From CAWGYQ01 sp963817395 (GTDB lineage Bacteria; Acidobacteriota; Vicinamibacteria; Vicinamibacterales; CAVPJW01): a stretch of DNA of 64,000 nucleotides. The notes under the pieces were generated by a model. It saw only the letters and a list, made by a program, of their open reading frames with translations. It made no database searches and was not told where the DNA came from. Positions 38,427-49,672 of this stretch are shown here, piece after piece. The DNA lies in contig CAWFOC010000003.1 of NCBI GenBank assembly GCA_963817395.1, positions 930,001 through 994,000 on the forward strand, given 5' to 3'. The stretch's first letter is position 1; every line of letters begins with the position of its first letter. A program made the translations under genes and the position numbers.

Positions 38427-39046
38427 ACGAAGCCGGCGAACGACGGGATCGGGTGTTTCTCTTGTCGCCGGCGAACTGCGCCGGCGCCAGGGGCCGGCTG
38501 CTGCTGTCGGACCGCGCGAGCTTTCCGCTGGCCCTGGCACTGCGTCAGGAAGGCGCGAGGCTCGGCGACATCTTCAGCTTCGTGAGCGGTCTCTATTTCA
38601 GAGGCAAGCTCGCCTACGCCAGGAGGTTTGCCGCTCCGCCCGATCCCACCGACGCGCTCGTGGGATCGGGTGTTCTCGTGATCACGCCGAGTGCCGGGCT
38701 GCGGGCCGCCGACACGCTGGTCACGGTCGAGGCGCTGAGAAGCTTCGTCGGCGTCGAGGTGGCGCCCGACAATCCGAGCTACCGCAACCCGCTCGTCTCG
38801 AGCGCCACGGTGCTTCACCGGGCGATCGGGAATGCCTGCGACGTCATTCTGCTCGGCAGCATCGCGTCGTCGCGCTATCTGGACCTGCTCACGACGATCT
38901 TTGGTGAGCAGCTGCAGTTCCCCGCGGATTTCGTCGGTCGTGGCGACATGAGCCGCGGCGCGCTGATGCTGCGCCAGGCCGTGGAAGGCCAGGAGCTCCG
39001 TTACGTGAAAGCGCTGGGAGCGATCCGGAGCACTTCCCGGCGATAG
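38417..39046 (+). CDS. Conserved-looking protein of unknown function
   Basis: 209 residues from the ATG at 38417. I do not recognise the family. The sequence is globular with no TM segment: RVFLLSPANCAGARGRLLL, EGARLGDIFSFVSGLYFRGKLAYARRF and VLVITPSAGLRAADTLVTVEALRSF look like an alpha/beta fold with ordered strands. The mid region contains FGEQLQFPADFVGRGDMSRGALMLR. Codon usage matches its neighbours and it overlaps DUF4112 by 10 bp. It may be an enzyme or nucleotide-binding protein, but no catalytic motif is certain. Confidence 0.6.
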   Translation: MVVDEAGERRDRVFLLSPANCAGARGRLLLSDRASFPLALALRQEGARLGDIFSFVSGLYFRGKLAYARRFAAPPDPTDALVGSGVLVITPSAGLRAADTLVTVEALRSFVGVEVAPDNPSYRNPLVSSATVLHRAIGNACDVILLGSIASSRYLDLLTTIFGEQLQFPADFVGRGDMSRGALMLRQAVEGQELRYVKALGAIRSTSRR

Positions 39047-39176
39047 CGGCTTTGACGCGGCACTTCCAAGGCTCCCGCCTCCGTAGCCCACTGCACCAAG
39101 ACGATGTGTGCCCCCGGCGTTCACTGACGGCCGCCTGATCGCGCGTGCCGTCGGGACTGGCTTATGCTGTCTCGAC

Positions 39177-40222
39177 GTGGATGTCGCCGACTTCGATTTT
39201 CACCTACCCGGCGATCTGATCGCGCAGGTCCCACTCGCCAAGCGCGACGACTCGCGGCTGCTGGTGCTCGATCGCGCCACCGGGCTCACCTCCGATCGTC
39301 ATTTTCCTGCGCTCGTCGACGCCCTCGATCCCTCCGACCTGATTGTCGTCAACAACACCCGTGTCGTTCCGGCTCGGCTCCTCGGCCGACGCGTGCCGAG
39401 CGGCGGCCGCGTCGAGTGTCTCGTGATGCAGCCGACTGGCCCCGACTGCTGGGATGCGCTCGTACATCCCGGACAGAAACTGAAGCGGGGCAGCCGCGTC
39501 ATCTTCGAGACCGCGTGCGCACGTGCTCCACGGCGAGGTCGTCGAACACCTGTCTTTCGGCCGGCGGACGATGCGGCTCTGGACTGAGGACGGCTCCACG
39601 GTGGATGAGACCATCGATGCGATTGGTCACGTGCCGCTGCCGCCGTACATCGCACGAGCGGACACCGATGTCGATCGCGATCGTTACCAGACCGGTGTAC
39701 GGCGACATGCGCGGGTCGGTCGCGGCTCCCACCGCGGGTCTCCACTTCACGCCGGAAGTGCTTTCGGCGCTCGCCCGGAAGGGGATCGAGACGACCGAGA
39801 TCACACTGCATGTTGGCTACGGGACGTTCAAACCCGTTCGTGTGGCGCGGGTGGAAGACCACACGGTCGATCCCGAGTGGGTGATCATCGAGGATCGCGC
39901 GGCGGCGGCCGTCAACCGCGCACTCGACGAAGGCCGCCGTGTCGTGGCGGTGGGCACGACGACAACGCGCGCGCTCGAGGCGTCGGCGCGGGCGACCGGT
40001 CGCGTCGAGGCAACGGCGGGCGCCACGGACCTGTTCATCGCGCCCGGCTTTGAGTTCCGCGTGGTGCGCGGCCTTCTCACGAACTTTCATTTGCCGCGAT
40101 CGTCGCTCTTGATGCTGGTCAGCGCCTTTGCGGGCCGCGAGTGCCTCTTGGCGGCGTATCGCGGTGCCATCGAGCGGCGATACAGGTTTTACTCGTACGG
40201 CGACGCCATGCTGATCCTGTGA
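39177..40222 (+). CDS. queA: S-adenosylmethionine:tRNA ribosyltransferase-isomerase QueA (two frameshifts)
   Basis: About 347 residues joined. QueA builds epoxyqueuosine in tRNA from preQ1 and SAM. The start is a GTG at 39177, giving VADFDFHLPGDLIAQVPL. SDLIVVNNTRVVPARL, HVPLPPYIAR, the SAM/active-site block SVAAPTAGLHFTPEVL, VGYGTFKPV, VVAVGTTTTRALE and the end TNFHLPRSSLLMLVSAFAG are all family hallmarks. Frames move +1 at about 39515-39522 and about 39693-39697 (an extra G before VYGDMRG), with no loss of conserved sequence. Confidence 0.92.
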
Positions 40223-40303
40223 GCGAGCGAGTTCGGGTGCTGGCCTCGCTGAATGGCGATGGTTGGCGGGCCGGCCACTGGTTCAAGGTGCTAGTATCTC
40301 GTC

Positions 40304-41260
40304 GTGAAATTCCCCTACGAAGACTTCGACCTGTCCTCTGTCTCCACCTACCCGCTGAAGTCGCGTGAGAGCAAGGCCTCGGTTGACTCCTTCGCGCGCC
40401 CGTACGTCGAAGGGACGGGCGTCAGCGGCCTGCTGCACGGGCTTCCGAAGATCCTTGCCGGATCCGATTTCAACGCCGTGGTCGAGGCGCTGCTGTCGGC
40501 GCGGGCATCGGGCGGCATTGTGTGGGGGCTCGGCGCCCACGTCATCAAGACCGGTCTCGGGCCGATCGTTGTCGACCTGATGGAGCGCGGGTTCGTCTCG
40601 GCGATTGCCACCAACGGCGCCGGCGTCATTCATGATTTCGAAGTGGCGCTTGCCGGTGCCACGTCCGAGGACGTCGAGGCGCAGTTGCCGATGGGGAAGT
40701 TCGGCATGGCGGAGGAAACCGGCCGCCTGCTCAATCGTGCCATCAACGACGGCGTGGCGCGGGGCCTGGGTCTCGGCCAGGCCGTTGCGCAGTACCTGCA
40801 CGACCGCCATCCGCAGCACGAACGCTTCAGCGTCGCTGCGGCCTGCGCCCGACTCGATGTGCCGCTGACCGTGCACGTGGCCCTCGGCACCGACGTCATC
40901 CACATGCATCCAGATGCCTCGGGCGCCGCCATCGGCGAGGGCAGCCTGCGTGACTTTCGCTACTTCGTCTCCAACGTGGCGCGGCTCGAGCACGGGGTCT
41001 ATTTGAACTGCGGATCCGCCGTCGTGCTGCCCGAGGTCTTCCTCAAGGCCGTCGCTCTGGCTCGCAACTGCGGCGTGCCCCTGGCCGATCTGACGACCGT
41101 GAATCTGGATTTCATGCGCCTGTACCGCCCCTCCACCAACGTCGTGTCGCGGCCCACGATGGGCGGCGGACATGGTTACAACCTGATCGGTCATCACGAG
41201 ATTCTCATCCCGCTCCTGGCAGCCGCCCTGATAGAGGGCTCGAGTTCACGCCGGAGCTGA
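40304..41260 (+). CDS. Deoxyhypusine-synthase-like family protein
   Basis: 318 residues. The core pattern resembles the NAD-binding deoxyhypusine/homospermidine synthase fold: GGIVWGLGAHVIKTGLGPIV, then IATNGAGVIHDFEVALAG (cf. the TTAGG-x-x-x-D element), then DVIHMHPDASGAAIGEGSLRD and a C-terminal GGGHGYNLIGHHEI. In true DHS the late Lys in GGG-x-x-K-HH forms the enzyme-substrate intermediate; here that segment has no Lys. Substrate is therefore unknown, and bacteria generally lack eIF5A. It sits between queA and tRNA(CAT). Confidence 0.55.
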   Translation: MKFPYEDFDLSSVSTYPLKSRESKASVDSFARPYVEGTGVSGLLHGLPKILAGSDFNAVVEALLSARASGGIVWGLGAHVIKTGLGPIVVDLMERGFVSAIATNGAGVIHDFEVALAGATSEDVEAQLPMGKFGMAEETGRLLNRAINDGVARGLGLGQAVAQYLHDRHPQHERFSVAAACARLDVPLTVHVALGTDVIHMHPDASGAAIGEGSLRDFRYFVSNVARLEHGVYLNCGSAVVLPEVFLKAVALARNCGVPLADLTTVNLDFMRLYRPSTNVVSRPTMGGGHGYNLIGHHEILIPLLAAALIEGSSSRRS

Positions 41261-41306
41261 CCGTGTTCGACGGTCAACACGCTGGAGCCCGATGGCCCGG
41301 GCCTGC

Positions 41307-41312
41307 TAGAAT
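41307..41312 (+). promoter_or_regulatory. Possible -10 element for the tRNA gene
   Basis: TAGAAT ends 11 nt before the mature tRNA 5' end, a suitable place for a -10 box. No convincing -35 is seen about 17 bp upstream, so confidence is low. Confidence 0.3.
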
Positions 41313-41323
41313 CAGAGGTTCCC

Positions 41324-41400
41324 GCCGGTGTAGCTCAGTTGGTTAGAGCACGCGGCTCATATCCGCGGAGTCCGGGGTTCAAGTCCCTGCACCGGCACCA
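41324..41400 (+). tRNA. tRNA with CAT anticodon (Met, or Ile2 if lysidine-modified)
   Basis: 77 nt with encoded CCA. The acceptor stem GCCGGTG (41324-41330) pairs with CACCGGC (41390-41396), with discriminator A and then CCA. D-arm region TAGCTCAGTTGGTTAGAGCA, anticodon stem CGCGG/CCGCG and loop CTCATAT put the anticodon CAT at 41358-41360. The T-arm is GGGGTTCAAGTCCC-like. The acceptor lacks the C4-G69/C5-G68 pairs that E. coli TilS prefers, and the D-arm resembles elongator Met, so Met is slightly favoured. A five-T run follows the CCA. tilS begins 35 bp downstream. Confidence 0.92.
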
Positions 41401-41435
41401 ATTTTTGGCAGGTGGCTCCTCACCGCCTCCATCCC

Positions 41436-42865
41436 ATGCATCCTCTGGTCGCGCGTGTCCGGCGAGCCATTCGCCGGCACGCTCTGATCGCGCCAGGCGG
41501 CCGGGTGGCCGTCGCTCTCTCGGGCGGCGCCGATTCGGTGGCGCTCGCCTGTGTGCTGTTCGATCTCGACCGCCGGAAAGAGATCGTGCTCGCCGGGTTT
41601 GCCCACCTGAATCACGGCTTGCGCGGTGAGGAGGCGGACCGCGACGAAGCGTTCTGCCGCGCCTTCGCCGAGCGGTTGTCGCGGCCGATCGTGGTCGAGT
41701 CGACCGATGTGGCCCAACTGGCCCGAGCCGAGCGGCGATCCATCGAGGACGCGGCCCGGCGTGCCCGGTACGCCTTTCTGGAACGAGCAGCGGACGTGCT
41801 GGCCGCCGACGACATGGCAGTGGCGCACACGCGCAACGATCAGGCGGAAACCGTGCTGCTGCGCCTGTTCCGGGGCGCAGGTCCTGACGGTCTTGCGGCC
41901 GTTCACTGGCGTCGCGGCCGGTTCGTGAGACCGATGCTCGACGTCAGTCGCGCCCAGATCCTCGAATACCTCCAGGAGCTCAACCTCGAATTTCGAGAAG
42001 ACGCGTCGAATCGCGACGTGTCCGTTCCGCGCAACCGTGTGCGCCACGAGCTGCTTCCGCTGCTCGAGCAGCGGTTCTCGCCCGAAATCGTCACGCGACT
42101 CGCCCGCGCCGCGGCGATGGCCGCCGACGATGCCCGGCTCTTCAGAGAGCTCGTGGACGCGCGAGCCGACGGGCTGATGGTATTCGAGCCTGGTCGCGTC
42201 ACGATCGATCGTCGAGCTCTCGCCACCGAATCCCCGGCCCTTGCCTCCCGACTCATTCTCCGTGCCCTGCGGCATGTGGCCGGCGAGCGATTTGTCGGGT
42301 TCGACCAGATCGACCGCGTGCTCATGGTGGCGTCGGACGGGCCCGAGAGCGCTGACTTTCCCGGCGGCCGGGTGGAACGGATCGGCGATCGAGTCGTCCT
42401 AACAGGTGGGGTCCTGGCGAATACGGGCCTTGGGCCCGGATGGAACAACTTCCACTACGCGCTGTCTATTCCTGGCGAGGTCCTCGTTGCCGAAGCCGGC
42501 TGTGCCATTGAGGCCCGGAGAGTGGCGGTTCCGACCGGGGCTTCGGCTGGCGAAACGCTAGGGCTGGCTGGACCGCGGGATGCGGCCGTTATCGACGCCG
42601 CCGAACTGCCCGACATCTTAAGTGTACGGGGTCGACGCCGGGGCGACACTTTCAGGCCCCTGGGCTCGCCGGGTCACAAGAAGCTGCAGGACCTCTTCGT
42701 CGATCGCAAAGTGCCTCGCGGCAGCCGGGATCGGGTGCCGATTGTCGTCGACGGGCAGGACCGTATCATCTGGGTGGCCGGCCACGCCGTGGCCGAGGAG
42801 TTTAGGGTGACTGATCGCACGCAAAGCATGGTAGTCTTGAGACTTCGGGACTTGGGAGGCCGCTC

Positions 42866-42869
<4 letters not shown>
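41436..42869 (+). CDS. tilS: tRNA(Ile)-lysidine synthase TilS
   Basis: 477 residues. TilS converts C34 of tRNA-Ile(CAU) to lysidine, so that it reads AUA and is charged with Ile. The PP-loop ATP site is VALSGGADSVALA. HLNHGLRGEEADRDEAFC, IEDAARRARYAFL, AHTRNDQAETVLLRLFRG and RPMLDVSR follow in the usual order. The C-terminal TilS domain includes GDTFRPLGSPGHKKLQDLFVD. ATG 41436 is used; a GTG at 41412 is the alternative. The stop overlaps the ftsH GTG, a common tilS-ftsH pairing. Confidence 0.94.
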
Positions 42870-44788
<1,919 letters not shown>

Positions 44789-44871
44789 CGCGCGCGCTGG
44801 TTTCCCGCCGACGCTACGACGTTCCCCTTCCTCACGGCTGGCCTGCGCTGAGCCTCGGCCCGCGCACGCTG

Positions 44872-45675
44872 GTGATGGGCGTTCTCAATCTCACGCCCGA
44901 TTCCTTTGCTGATGGCGGCCGCTGGCGCGATTCTGCCCAGGCCGTCGACCGAGCGCTGGCCATGGAGGCGGAAGGCGCCGACCTCATCGACATCGGGGGT
45001 GAATCCACGCGTCCGGGCGCCGAGGCGTTGCCGGCCGGCGAGGAGCTCGCGCGCGTCCTGCCGGTCGTGAAGGGCCTGGCCTCGCGGCTGCGCGTGCCGA
45101 TGTCGGTCGACACCTACAAGGCGGAGGTCGCGCGTGCCGCGCTCGACGAAGGTGCCGCCCTGGTGAACGACGTCAGTGGGCTGCGGTATGATGCGGCGCT
45201 TGCCGGCATCGTGGCCGGGCGTAGCGCCGCGCTGATTCTGATGCACATGCGCGGGCGCCCCGACGACATGTACGGCGCGGCCGTCTACGGAAACCTTCTG
45301 CGTGAGGTGACCGACGAGCTCGCTGTCGCCGTCGCTTCAGCCGTCGACGCCGGCGTCCGCCGCGACGCCGTGATTGTCGATCCCGGCATCGGGTTCGCCA
45401 AGCGTGCGGAGCACAGCTACGGCGTGCTCGCCGGTCTCGAGCACCTTGCGCGGCTGGATCGCCCGATCCTGGTTGGACCCTCGAGGAAGTCGTTTCTGAC
45501 GAGCACGATTGGCGATCGTCCGCCCGACGACCGCGAATGGGGCACGGCTGCGGCGGTCGCCGTCGCCGTGATGATGGGAGCGCACATCGTACGTGTTCAC
45601 GGAGTCCGCGAGATGGCACAGGTCGTCAAGGTGGCCGACGAAATCCGCCGTCACGCGTTCGAGACCGCGTCATGA
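44872..45675 (+). CDS. folP: Dihydropteroate synthase
   Basis: 267 residues from a GTG/ATG pair at 44872/44875. It condenses p-aminobenzoate with dihydropterin pyrophosphate in folate synthesis. VMGVLNLTPDSFADGG, DIGGESTRPGA, SVDTYKAEVARAAL, LVNDVSGL, IVDPGIGFAK, LVGPSRKSF and HIVRVHGV are family blocks in order. The frame stays open upstream to the ftsH stop and encodes YDVPLPHGWPALSLGPRTLV, which looks like genuine DHPS N-terminus. The real start may therefore be a non-ATG codon such as CTG 44797. Confidence 0.93.
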   Translation: MMGVLNLTPDSFADGGRWRDSAQAVDRALAMEAEGADLIDIGGESTRPGAEALPAGEELARVLPVVKGLASRLRVPMSVDTYKAEVARAALDEGAALVNDVSGLRYDAALAGIVAGRSAALILMHMRGRPDDMYGAAVYGNLLREVTDELAVAVASAVDAGVRRDAVIVDPGIGFAKRAEHSYGVLAGLEHLARLDRPILVGPSRKSFLTSTIGDRPPDDREWGTAAAVAVAVMMGAHIVRVHGVREMAQVVKVADEIRRHAFETAS

Positions 45676-46490
45676 ATGGCTGGCTGACGACACTGCTGAA
45701 CCGCCAGTCGGTGGATTGGTGGGATCTGCTCGACATCCTGATCGTGTCGGTGCTGATCTACGAGGTGCTCAAGCTCATCCGAGGTACGCGCGCGGTGCAG
45801 ATGGCGGTCGGAACTGCGCTGGTCGCAGGCCTCTTTTACGCGTCGCAGTGGAGTCGACTGGAAACGGTCAACTGGCTCATTCGGAACGCGGCCGGCTACC
45901 TGGTCTTTGGCTTCATCGTCCTCTTCCAGTCCGACCTTCGCCGCGCCCTGGCGCATCTGGGTCGCGCGCCGTTCTTTCGCTATCTTGCGCGGCCGGAAGG
46001 CGCCGACGAGACGATTGAGGAAATCGCCGGAGCTGCGACAATGCTGGCCGCGCAGCGTGTCGGGGCCATCATCGTCGTCGAACGCCAGATCGGGCTCAGA
46101 AACTATATCGAGAGCGGGATCCCGCTCGACGCGACACTGACCTACGACCTGCTCGTTTCCATCTTCCAACCCTCGGCGCCCATGCATGACGGCGCTGTGA
46201 TCGTCCGCGGCGATCGGGTAGCCGCTGCCGCATGCTTTCTGCCGCTGACGACGAACCCGACGTTGAGCCGGCAGCTGGGCACGCGGCATCGCGCCGCGAT
46301 TGGCTTGACCGAGGAGAACGATGCGGTCGCCGTCGTGGTCTCCGAGGAAACCGGGGGGATGTCGCTCGCGCTGGAGGGACGGATTGATCTGGGACTCGAT
46401 CCCGAAACGCTGCGCGCCAAACTGCGGACGCTGCTGATGCGCCGACACGTGCCTGAGGAAGACCGCGAAGAACGGTACACGTTCGATTGA
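45672..46490 (+). CDS. cdaA: Diadenylate cyclase CdaA (c-di-AMP synthase)
   Basis: 272 residues. Three N-terminal TM segments (for example LLDILIVSVLIYEVLKLI and AAGYLVFGFIVLFQ) precede the DAC domain with its two catalytic motifs, DGA in APMHDGAVIV and RHR in GTRHRAAIG. It makes the second messenger c-di-AMP from two ATP at the membrane. It begins in a 4-bp overlap with folP and is followed by cdaR and glmM, the widely conserved arrangement linking c-di-AMP to wall precursor synthesis. Confidence 0.95.
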   Translation: MNGWLTTLLNRQSVDWWDLLDILIVSVLIYEVLKLIRGTRAVQMAVGTALVAGLFYASQWSRLETVNWLIRNAAGYLVFGFIVLFQSDLRRALAHLGRAPFFRYLARPEGADETIEEIAGAATMLAAQRVGAIIVVERQIGLRNYIESGIPLDATLTYDLLVSIFQPSAPMHDGAVIVRGDRVAAAACFLPLTTNPTLSRQLGTRHRAAIGLTEENDAVAVVVSEETGGMSLALEGRIDLGLDPETLRAKLRTLLMRRHVPEEDREERYTFD

Positions 46491-47401
46491 AGGCGATGGG
46501 ATTTTTCCGAAACCTCGGTCTGAAGGTCCTCTCGGTGGCGATTGCCGTCCTGTTGTGGCTGACACTGTCGGGCGAGCAGATCGTCGAGCGCGGCATCCGC
46601 GTTCCGCTCGAGATCCAGAACCTGCCGACCGACTTGCTGCTCGTCGACGATCCTCCCGAGTTCGTCGATGTGCGCGTCCGGGGCGCCTCGGGCGCCCTCG
46701 GTCGCCTCGGCACGGGTGATGTGGTCGCGGTCATCGACGCCTCGTCGGTGAAGTCCGGGCGTCGGCTATTTCATCTGACGACCGATCAAATTCGCGCGCC
46801 CTTCGGCGTCGAGGTGACGCAGGCCAACCCCCCCACGCTCGCCTTCGCCTTCGAGCGCGCTGGCACGCGCGAGGTTCCCGTCCTGCCTGCGGTCGAGGGC
46901 GAGCCCGCGCCGGGCTACGTGGTCGGTCGTGCCACGGCGATACCCGAAAAAGTCGTTCTGATCGGACCGGAGAGCCGGGTGGAGCGACTGACGGCGGCGA
47001 TCACGGAGCCAGTGGTGGTTGACGGCGCGACGAGCGATCGCCAGGAGACCGTCATTGTTGGAGTGCTCGACCCGGCCGTCCGCCTTCAGACGCCGCTGGC
47101 CGCACGGGTCCGTGTTGAAATCGTGCCGGCGCCGACCGAACTGACGATAGGCGGCATACCCGTCAGACTGCGTGGCACGGGGGCGCACGTGAGAGCCGCG
47201 GTACGGCCACAGCAGGTGTCGGTGCGTATCCGCGGTTCGAGGACGGTCATCGAGCGGCTCCCGCGTGAGACGCTGGTGGCGTTCGTGGATCTGAACGGCC
47301 TGGGACCTGGCCGGTATTCGCTGCCGGTGCAAGTCGAGCCTTCGCGAAGCTTCGGCGTGGCCAGTGTCGACCCGCCGCTCGTGCAGGTGGACATCCGCTA
47401 G
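46487..47401 (+). CDS. cdaR: YbbR-domain protein CdaR, CdaA regulator
   Basis: 304 residues starting at TTG 46487 (ATG 46496 is the alternative), overlapping the cdaA stop. A single N-terminal TM segment, LGLKVLSVAIAVLLWLTLSG, is followed by about three YbbR beta-domains (VPLEIQNLPTDLLLVDDPPEFVDVRVRG; VPVLPAVEGEPAPGYVVG; IPVRLRGTG). In Firmicutes this extracytoplasmic protein modulates CdaA. The same role is inferred here from gene order and domain content. Confidence 0.88.
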   Translation: MKAMGFFRNLGLKVLSVAIAVLLWLTLSGEQIVERGIRVPLEIQNLPTDLLLVDDPPEFVDVRVRGASGALGRLGTGDVVAVIDASSVKSGRRLFHLTTDQIRAPFGVEVTQANPPTLAFAFERAGTREVPVLPAVEGEPAPGYVVGRATAIPEKVVLIGPESRVERLTAAITEPVVVDGATSDRQETVIVGVLDPAVRLQTPLAARVRVEIVPAPTELTIGGIPVRLRGTGAHVRAAVRPQQVSVRIRGSRTVIERLPRETLVAFVDLNGLGPGRYSLPVQVEPSRSFGVASVDPPLVQVDIR

Positions 47402-47410
47402 ATCCCACGA

Positions 47411-48754
47411 ATGTCACTGACCCTGTTTGGCACCGACGGCGTGCGAGGGAAAGCGGGTGAGTTTCCGCTCGATCGCGAAACTGTCAGGCGGCTCGGCGCG
47501 GCTCTGGTGCGCGCTCGCCCGACCCAGGCGCGTGCGGGCACCGCAGTGCTCGTTGGCCGCGATACGCGCGAGAGCGGACGCTGGATCGAACGTGAGCTTG
47601 CGTGTGGCGCACAGAGCGAAGGCGCCAGGGTGGTGAGCGCGGGCGTGGTGCCGACGCCGGCTGTGGCCTACCTGACGCCCTTCGAGCGCTTCGATCTGGG
47701 CATTGTCATCTCGGCGTCGCACAATCCCTTCGACGACAATGGCATCAAGGTGTTTTCGGGCGCGGGCGAGAAGTTCACCGAGCGTCTCGAGCGCGAGATC
47801 GAAGCCATCGTCGCCGATTCGAGCTGGACGGTGAGTGAAAGCCCGGAGGTCTCGATTGAGACCGCCGACTACTCCGGCGACTATCTCCGCCACGTCCGCC
47901 GTGTTTTGCACGGCGTCGACATTCCTCGTGGCAGACGCCTGGCGGTTGATTGCGCGAATGGCGCGACGTGGCAGGTGGCCCCGACGCTGTTTCGCGATCT
48001 GGGCTTCGAAATCACGACGCTGGGCTCGGAACCCGATGGCCGCAACATCAATCTGCGCAGCGGATCGACCGATCCACGGATGCTCTCGCGGGCGGTGATT
48101 GACGGCGGGCTCGAGCTCGGAGTGGCATTCGACGGAGACGGCGACCGCGCTATCTTCGTGGACCATCGGGGCCGGATCATCGACGGTGATGCGGTGATGC
48201 TGATGACGGCTGCGCAGCTCGAACGCGACGGCCGTCTCCGTGGGTCCGCCATTGTGGCGACGGTCATGAGCAATATCGGTCTCGAGCTGGCCTTGAAAGA
48301 TCGCGGCATCGAGCTCATACGGTGCCGGGTCGGCGACAAGCACGTGATGGAAGAGCTGCTCAAGCGCAACCTCGCGCTCGGTGGCGAACAGTCCGGGCAC
48401 GTCATCTTCACCGACTATCTCTACACCGGCGACGGCTTGATCACCGCCCTTCACGTGCTCCGGACGATGTTGACCACCGGCCGCACGCTGGCGGATCTCG
48501 CCGACGAGCTCACGACATTTCCTCAGGTGTTGTTGAACGTGCCTGTTCGGCAGAGACGGAACTTGCAGGAGATTCCGGAGATCGCGGAGACCATCGCGAG
48601 CGTGGAAGAACGTCTGGCGGGAAGAGGCCGGCTGCTCGTGCGGTATTCGGGAACCGAGCCACTGCTTCGCGTGATGCTCGAGGGGCAGGACAAGGATCAG
48701 ATTGGCGCGTGGGCCCGGGAGATTGTCGAAGCCGTCAAGCGGAACCTGGCGTAA
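47411..48754 (+). CDS. glmM: Phosphoglucosamine mutase
   Basis: 447 residues. It interconverts glucosamine-6-phosphate and glucosamine-1-phosphate for UDP-GlcNAc synthesis. LFGTDGVRGKAGEFPL starts the protein, the phosphoserine loop is VISASHNPFDDNGIKVF, the metal loop is AFDGDGDRAIFVD, the sugar loop is GGEQSGHVIF, and the phosphate-binding end is RYSGTEPLLRVM. It lies 9 bp after cdaR, completing the cdaA-cdaR-glmM set. Confidence 0.96.
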   Translation: MSLTLFGTDGVRGKAGEFPLDRETVRRLGAALVRARPTQARAGTAVLVGRDTRESGRWIERELACGAQSEGARVVSAGVVPTPAVAYLTPFERFDLGIVISASHNPFDDNGIKVFSGAGEKFTERLEREIEAIVADSSWTVSESPEVSIETADYSGDYLRHVRRVLHGVDIPRGRRLAVDCANGATWQVAPTLFRDLGFEITTLGSEPDGRNINLRSGSTDPRMLSRAVIDGGLELGVAFDGDGDRAIFVDHRGRIIDGDAVMLMTAAQLERDGRLRGSAIVATVMSNIGLELALKDRGIELIRCRVGDKHVMEELLKRNLALGGEQSGHVIFTDYLYTGDGLITALHVLRTMLTTGRTLADLADELTTFPQVLLNVPVRQRRNLQEIPEIAETIASVEERLAGRGRLLVRYSGTEPLLRVMLEGQDKDQIGAWAREIVEAVKRNLA

Positions 48755-48795
48755 GTGTCCTCAATCCGCACTCGATTGTGAGCAAAGCCGTGCCG

Positions 48796-49563
48796 GTGAA
48801 GCTGAGCGTCAACGTCAACAAGGTGGCGACGTTGCGGAACTCCCGAGGTGGCGAGGAACCGGGGGTCATCACCGCCGTGCGAGTCGTGACTCGAGCAGGC
48901 GCTCCCGGCGTCACCGTGCATCCGCGCGCTGACGAGCGCCACATCACGGCCCGAGACGTCCGCGAGATCGCCTCAGAGATCGAGACCCTCGGCGGCACGG
49001 TCGAGCTCAACATCGAGGGCGATCCCCGCCCCGATTTGATCGCGCTCGTGCACACGGTCCGTCCGACGCAGTGCACGCTCGTACCGGTCGTCCCCGGCGA
49101 GATCACGAGTCAGGCCGGGTGGCGGCCAGATACCCCCAGTGGCCCGCTCCGCAGCGCCGTCGCCGCCCTGAGGGCCGCGGGCGTTCGCGTAAGCCTCTTC
49201 GTAGACCCCTTGCCCGATGCCGTGCGTTGGGCTGCCGACACCGGCGCCGACCGGATAGAGATCTACACAGAACCCTTTGCGAAGGCTTTCTCGAGCGGCG
49301 ACGCTTCTGCCCGCCGGCGCGCCTATGCTGCCTGCGTCGATGCGGCGGTGCTGGCCCACCGGCTTGGACTCGGCGTCAACGCCGGACACGACCTGAATCT
49401 CGAGAACCTGGTCGAGTTCAGGGAGTTGCCGCATTTGGCCGAGGTCTCCATTGGCCATGCGCTCATCAGCCATGCGTTGTTCGTCGGTCTCGATCGGGCA
49501 GTGCGCGATTACCTGGGCGCGGTAGCCGGCACGCCGTCACCGCTTATGAGCCGCCGAGAGTGA
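48796..49563 (+). CDS. pdxJ: Pyridoxine 5'-phosphate synthase
   Basis: 255 residues. PdxJ condenses 1-deoxyxylulose-5-phosphate with aminoacetone-3-phosphate in vitamin B6 synthesis. KLSVNVNKVATLRNSRGG, VTVHPRADERHIT, ELNIEGDP, VPVVPGEITSQAGW, SLFVDP, IEIYTEPFA, GLGVNAGHDLNLENL and SIGHALISHALF are the family blocks. The GTG at 48796 fits the conserved N-terminus best; GTGs at 48778 and 48790 are alternatives. It follows glmM by 41 bp. Confidence 0.94.
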   Translation: MKLSVNVNKVATLRNSRGGEEPGVITAVRVVTRAGAPGVTVHPRADERHITARDVREIASEIETLGGTVELNIEGDPRPDLIALVHTVRPTQCTLVPVVPGEITSQAGWRPDTPSGPLRSAVAALRAAGVRVSLFVDPLPDAVRWAADTGADRIEIYTEPFAKAFSSGDASARRRAYAACVDAAVLAHRLGLGVNAGHDLNLENLVEFRELPHLAEVSIGHALISHALFVGLDRAVRDYLGAVAGTPSPLMSRRE

Positions 49564-49672
49564 CGGCTTCGTCCCGGTGGACGCTTCTCGGCGCCGGCTG
49601 CTATGATCGGCCTCTACCCGTCACTTGCCGCGGGCTCACGAGGCGCTGCGGATCGATGAAGTCCGTCACCGC

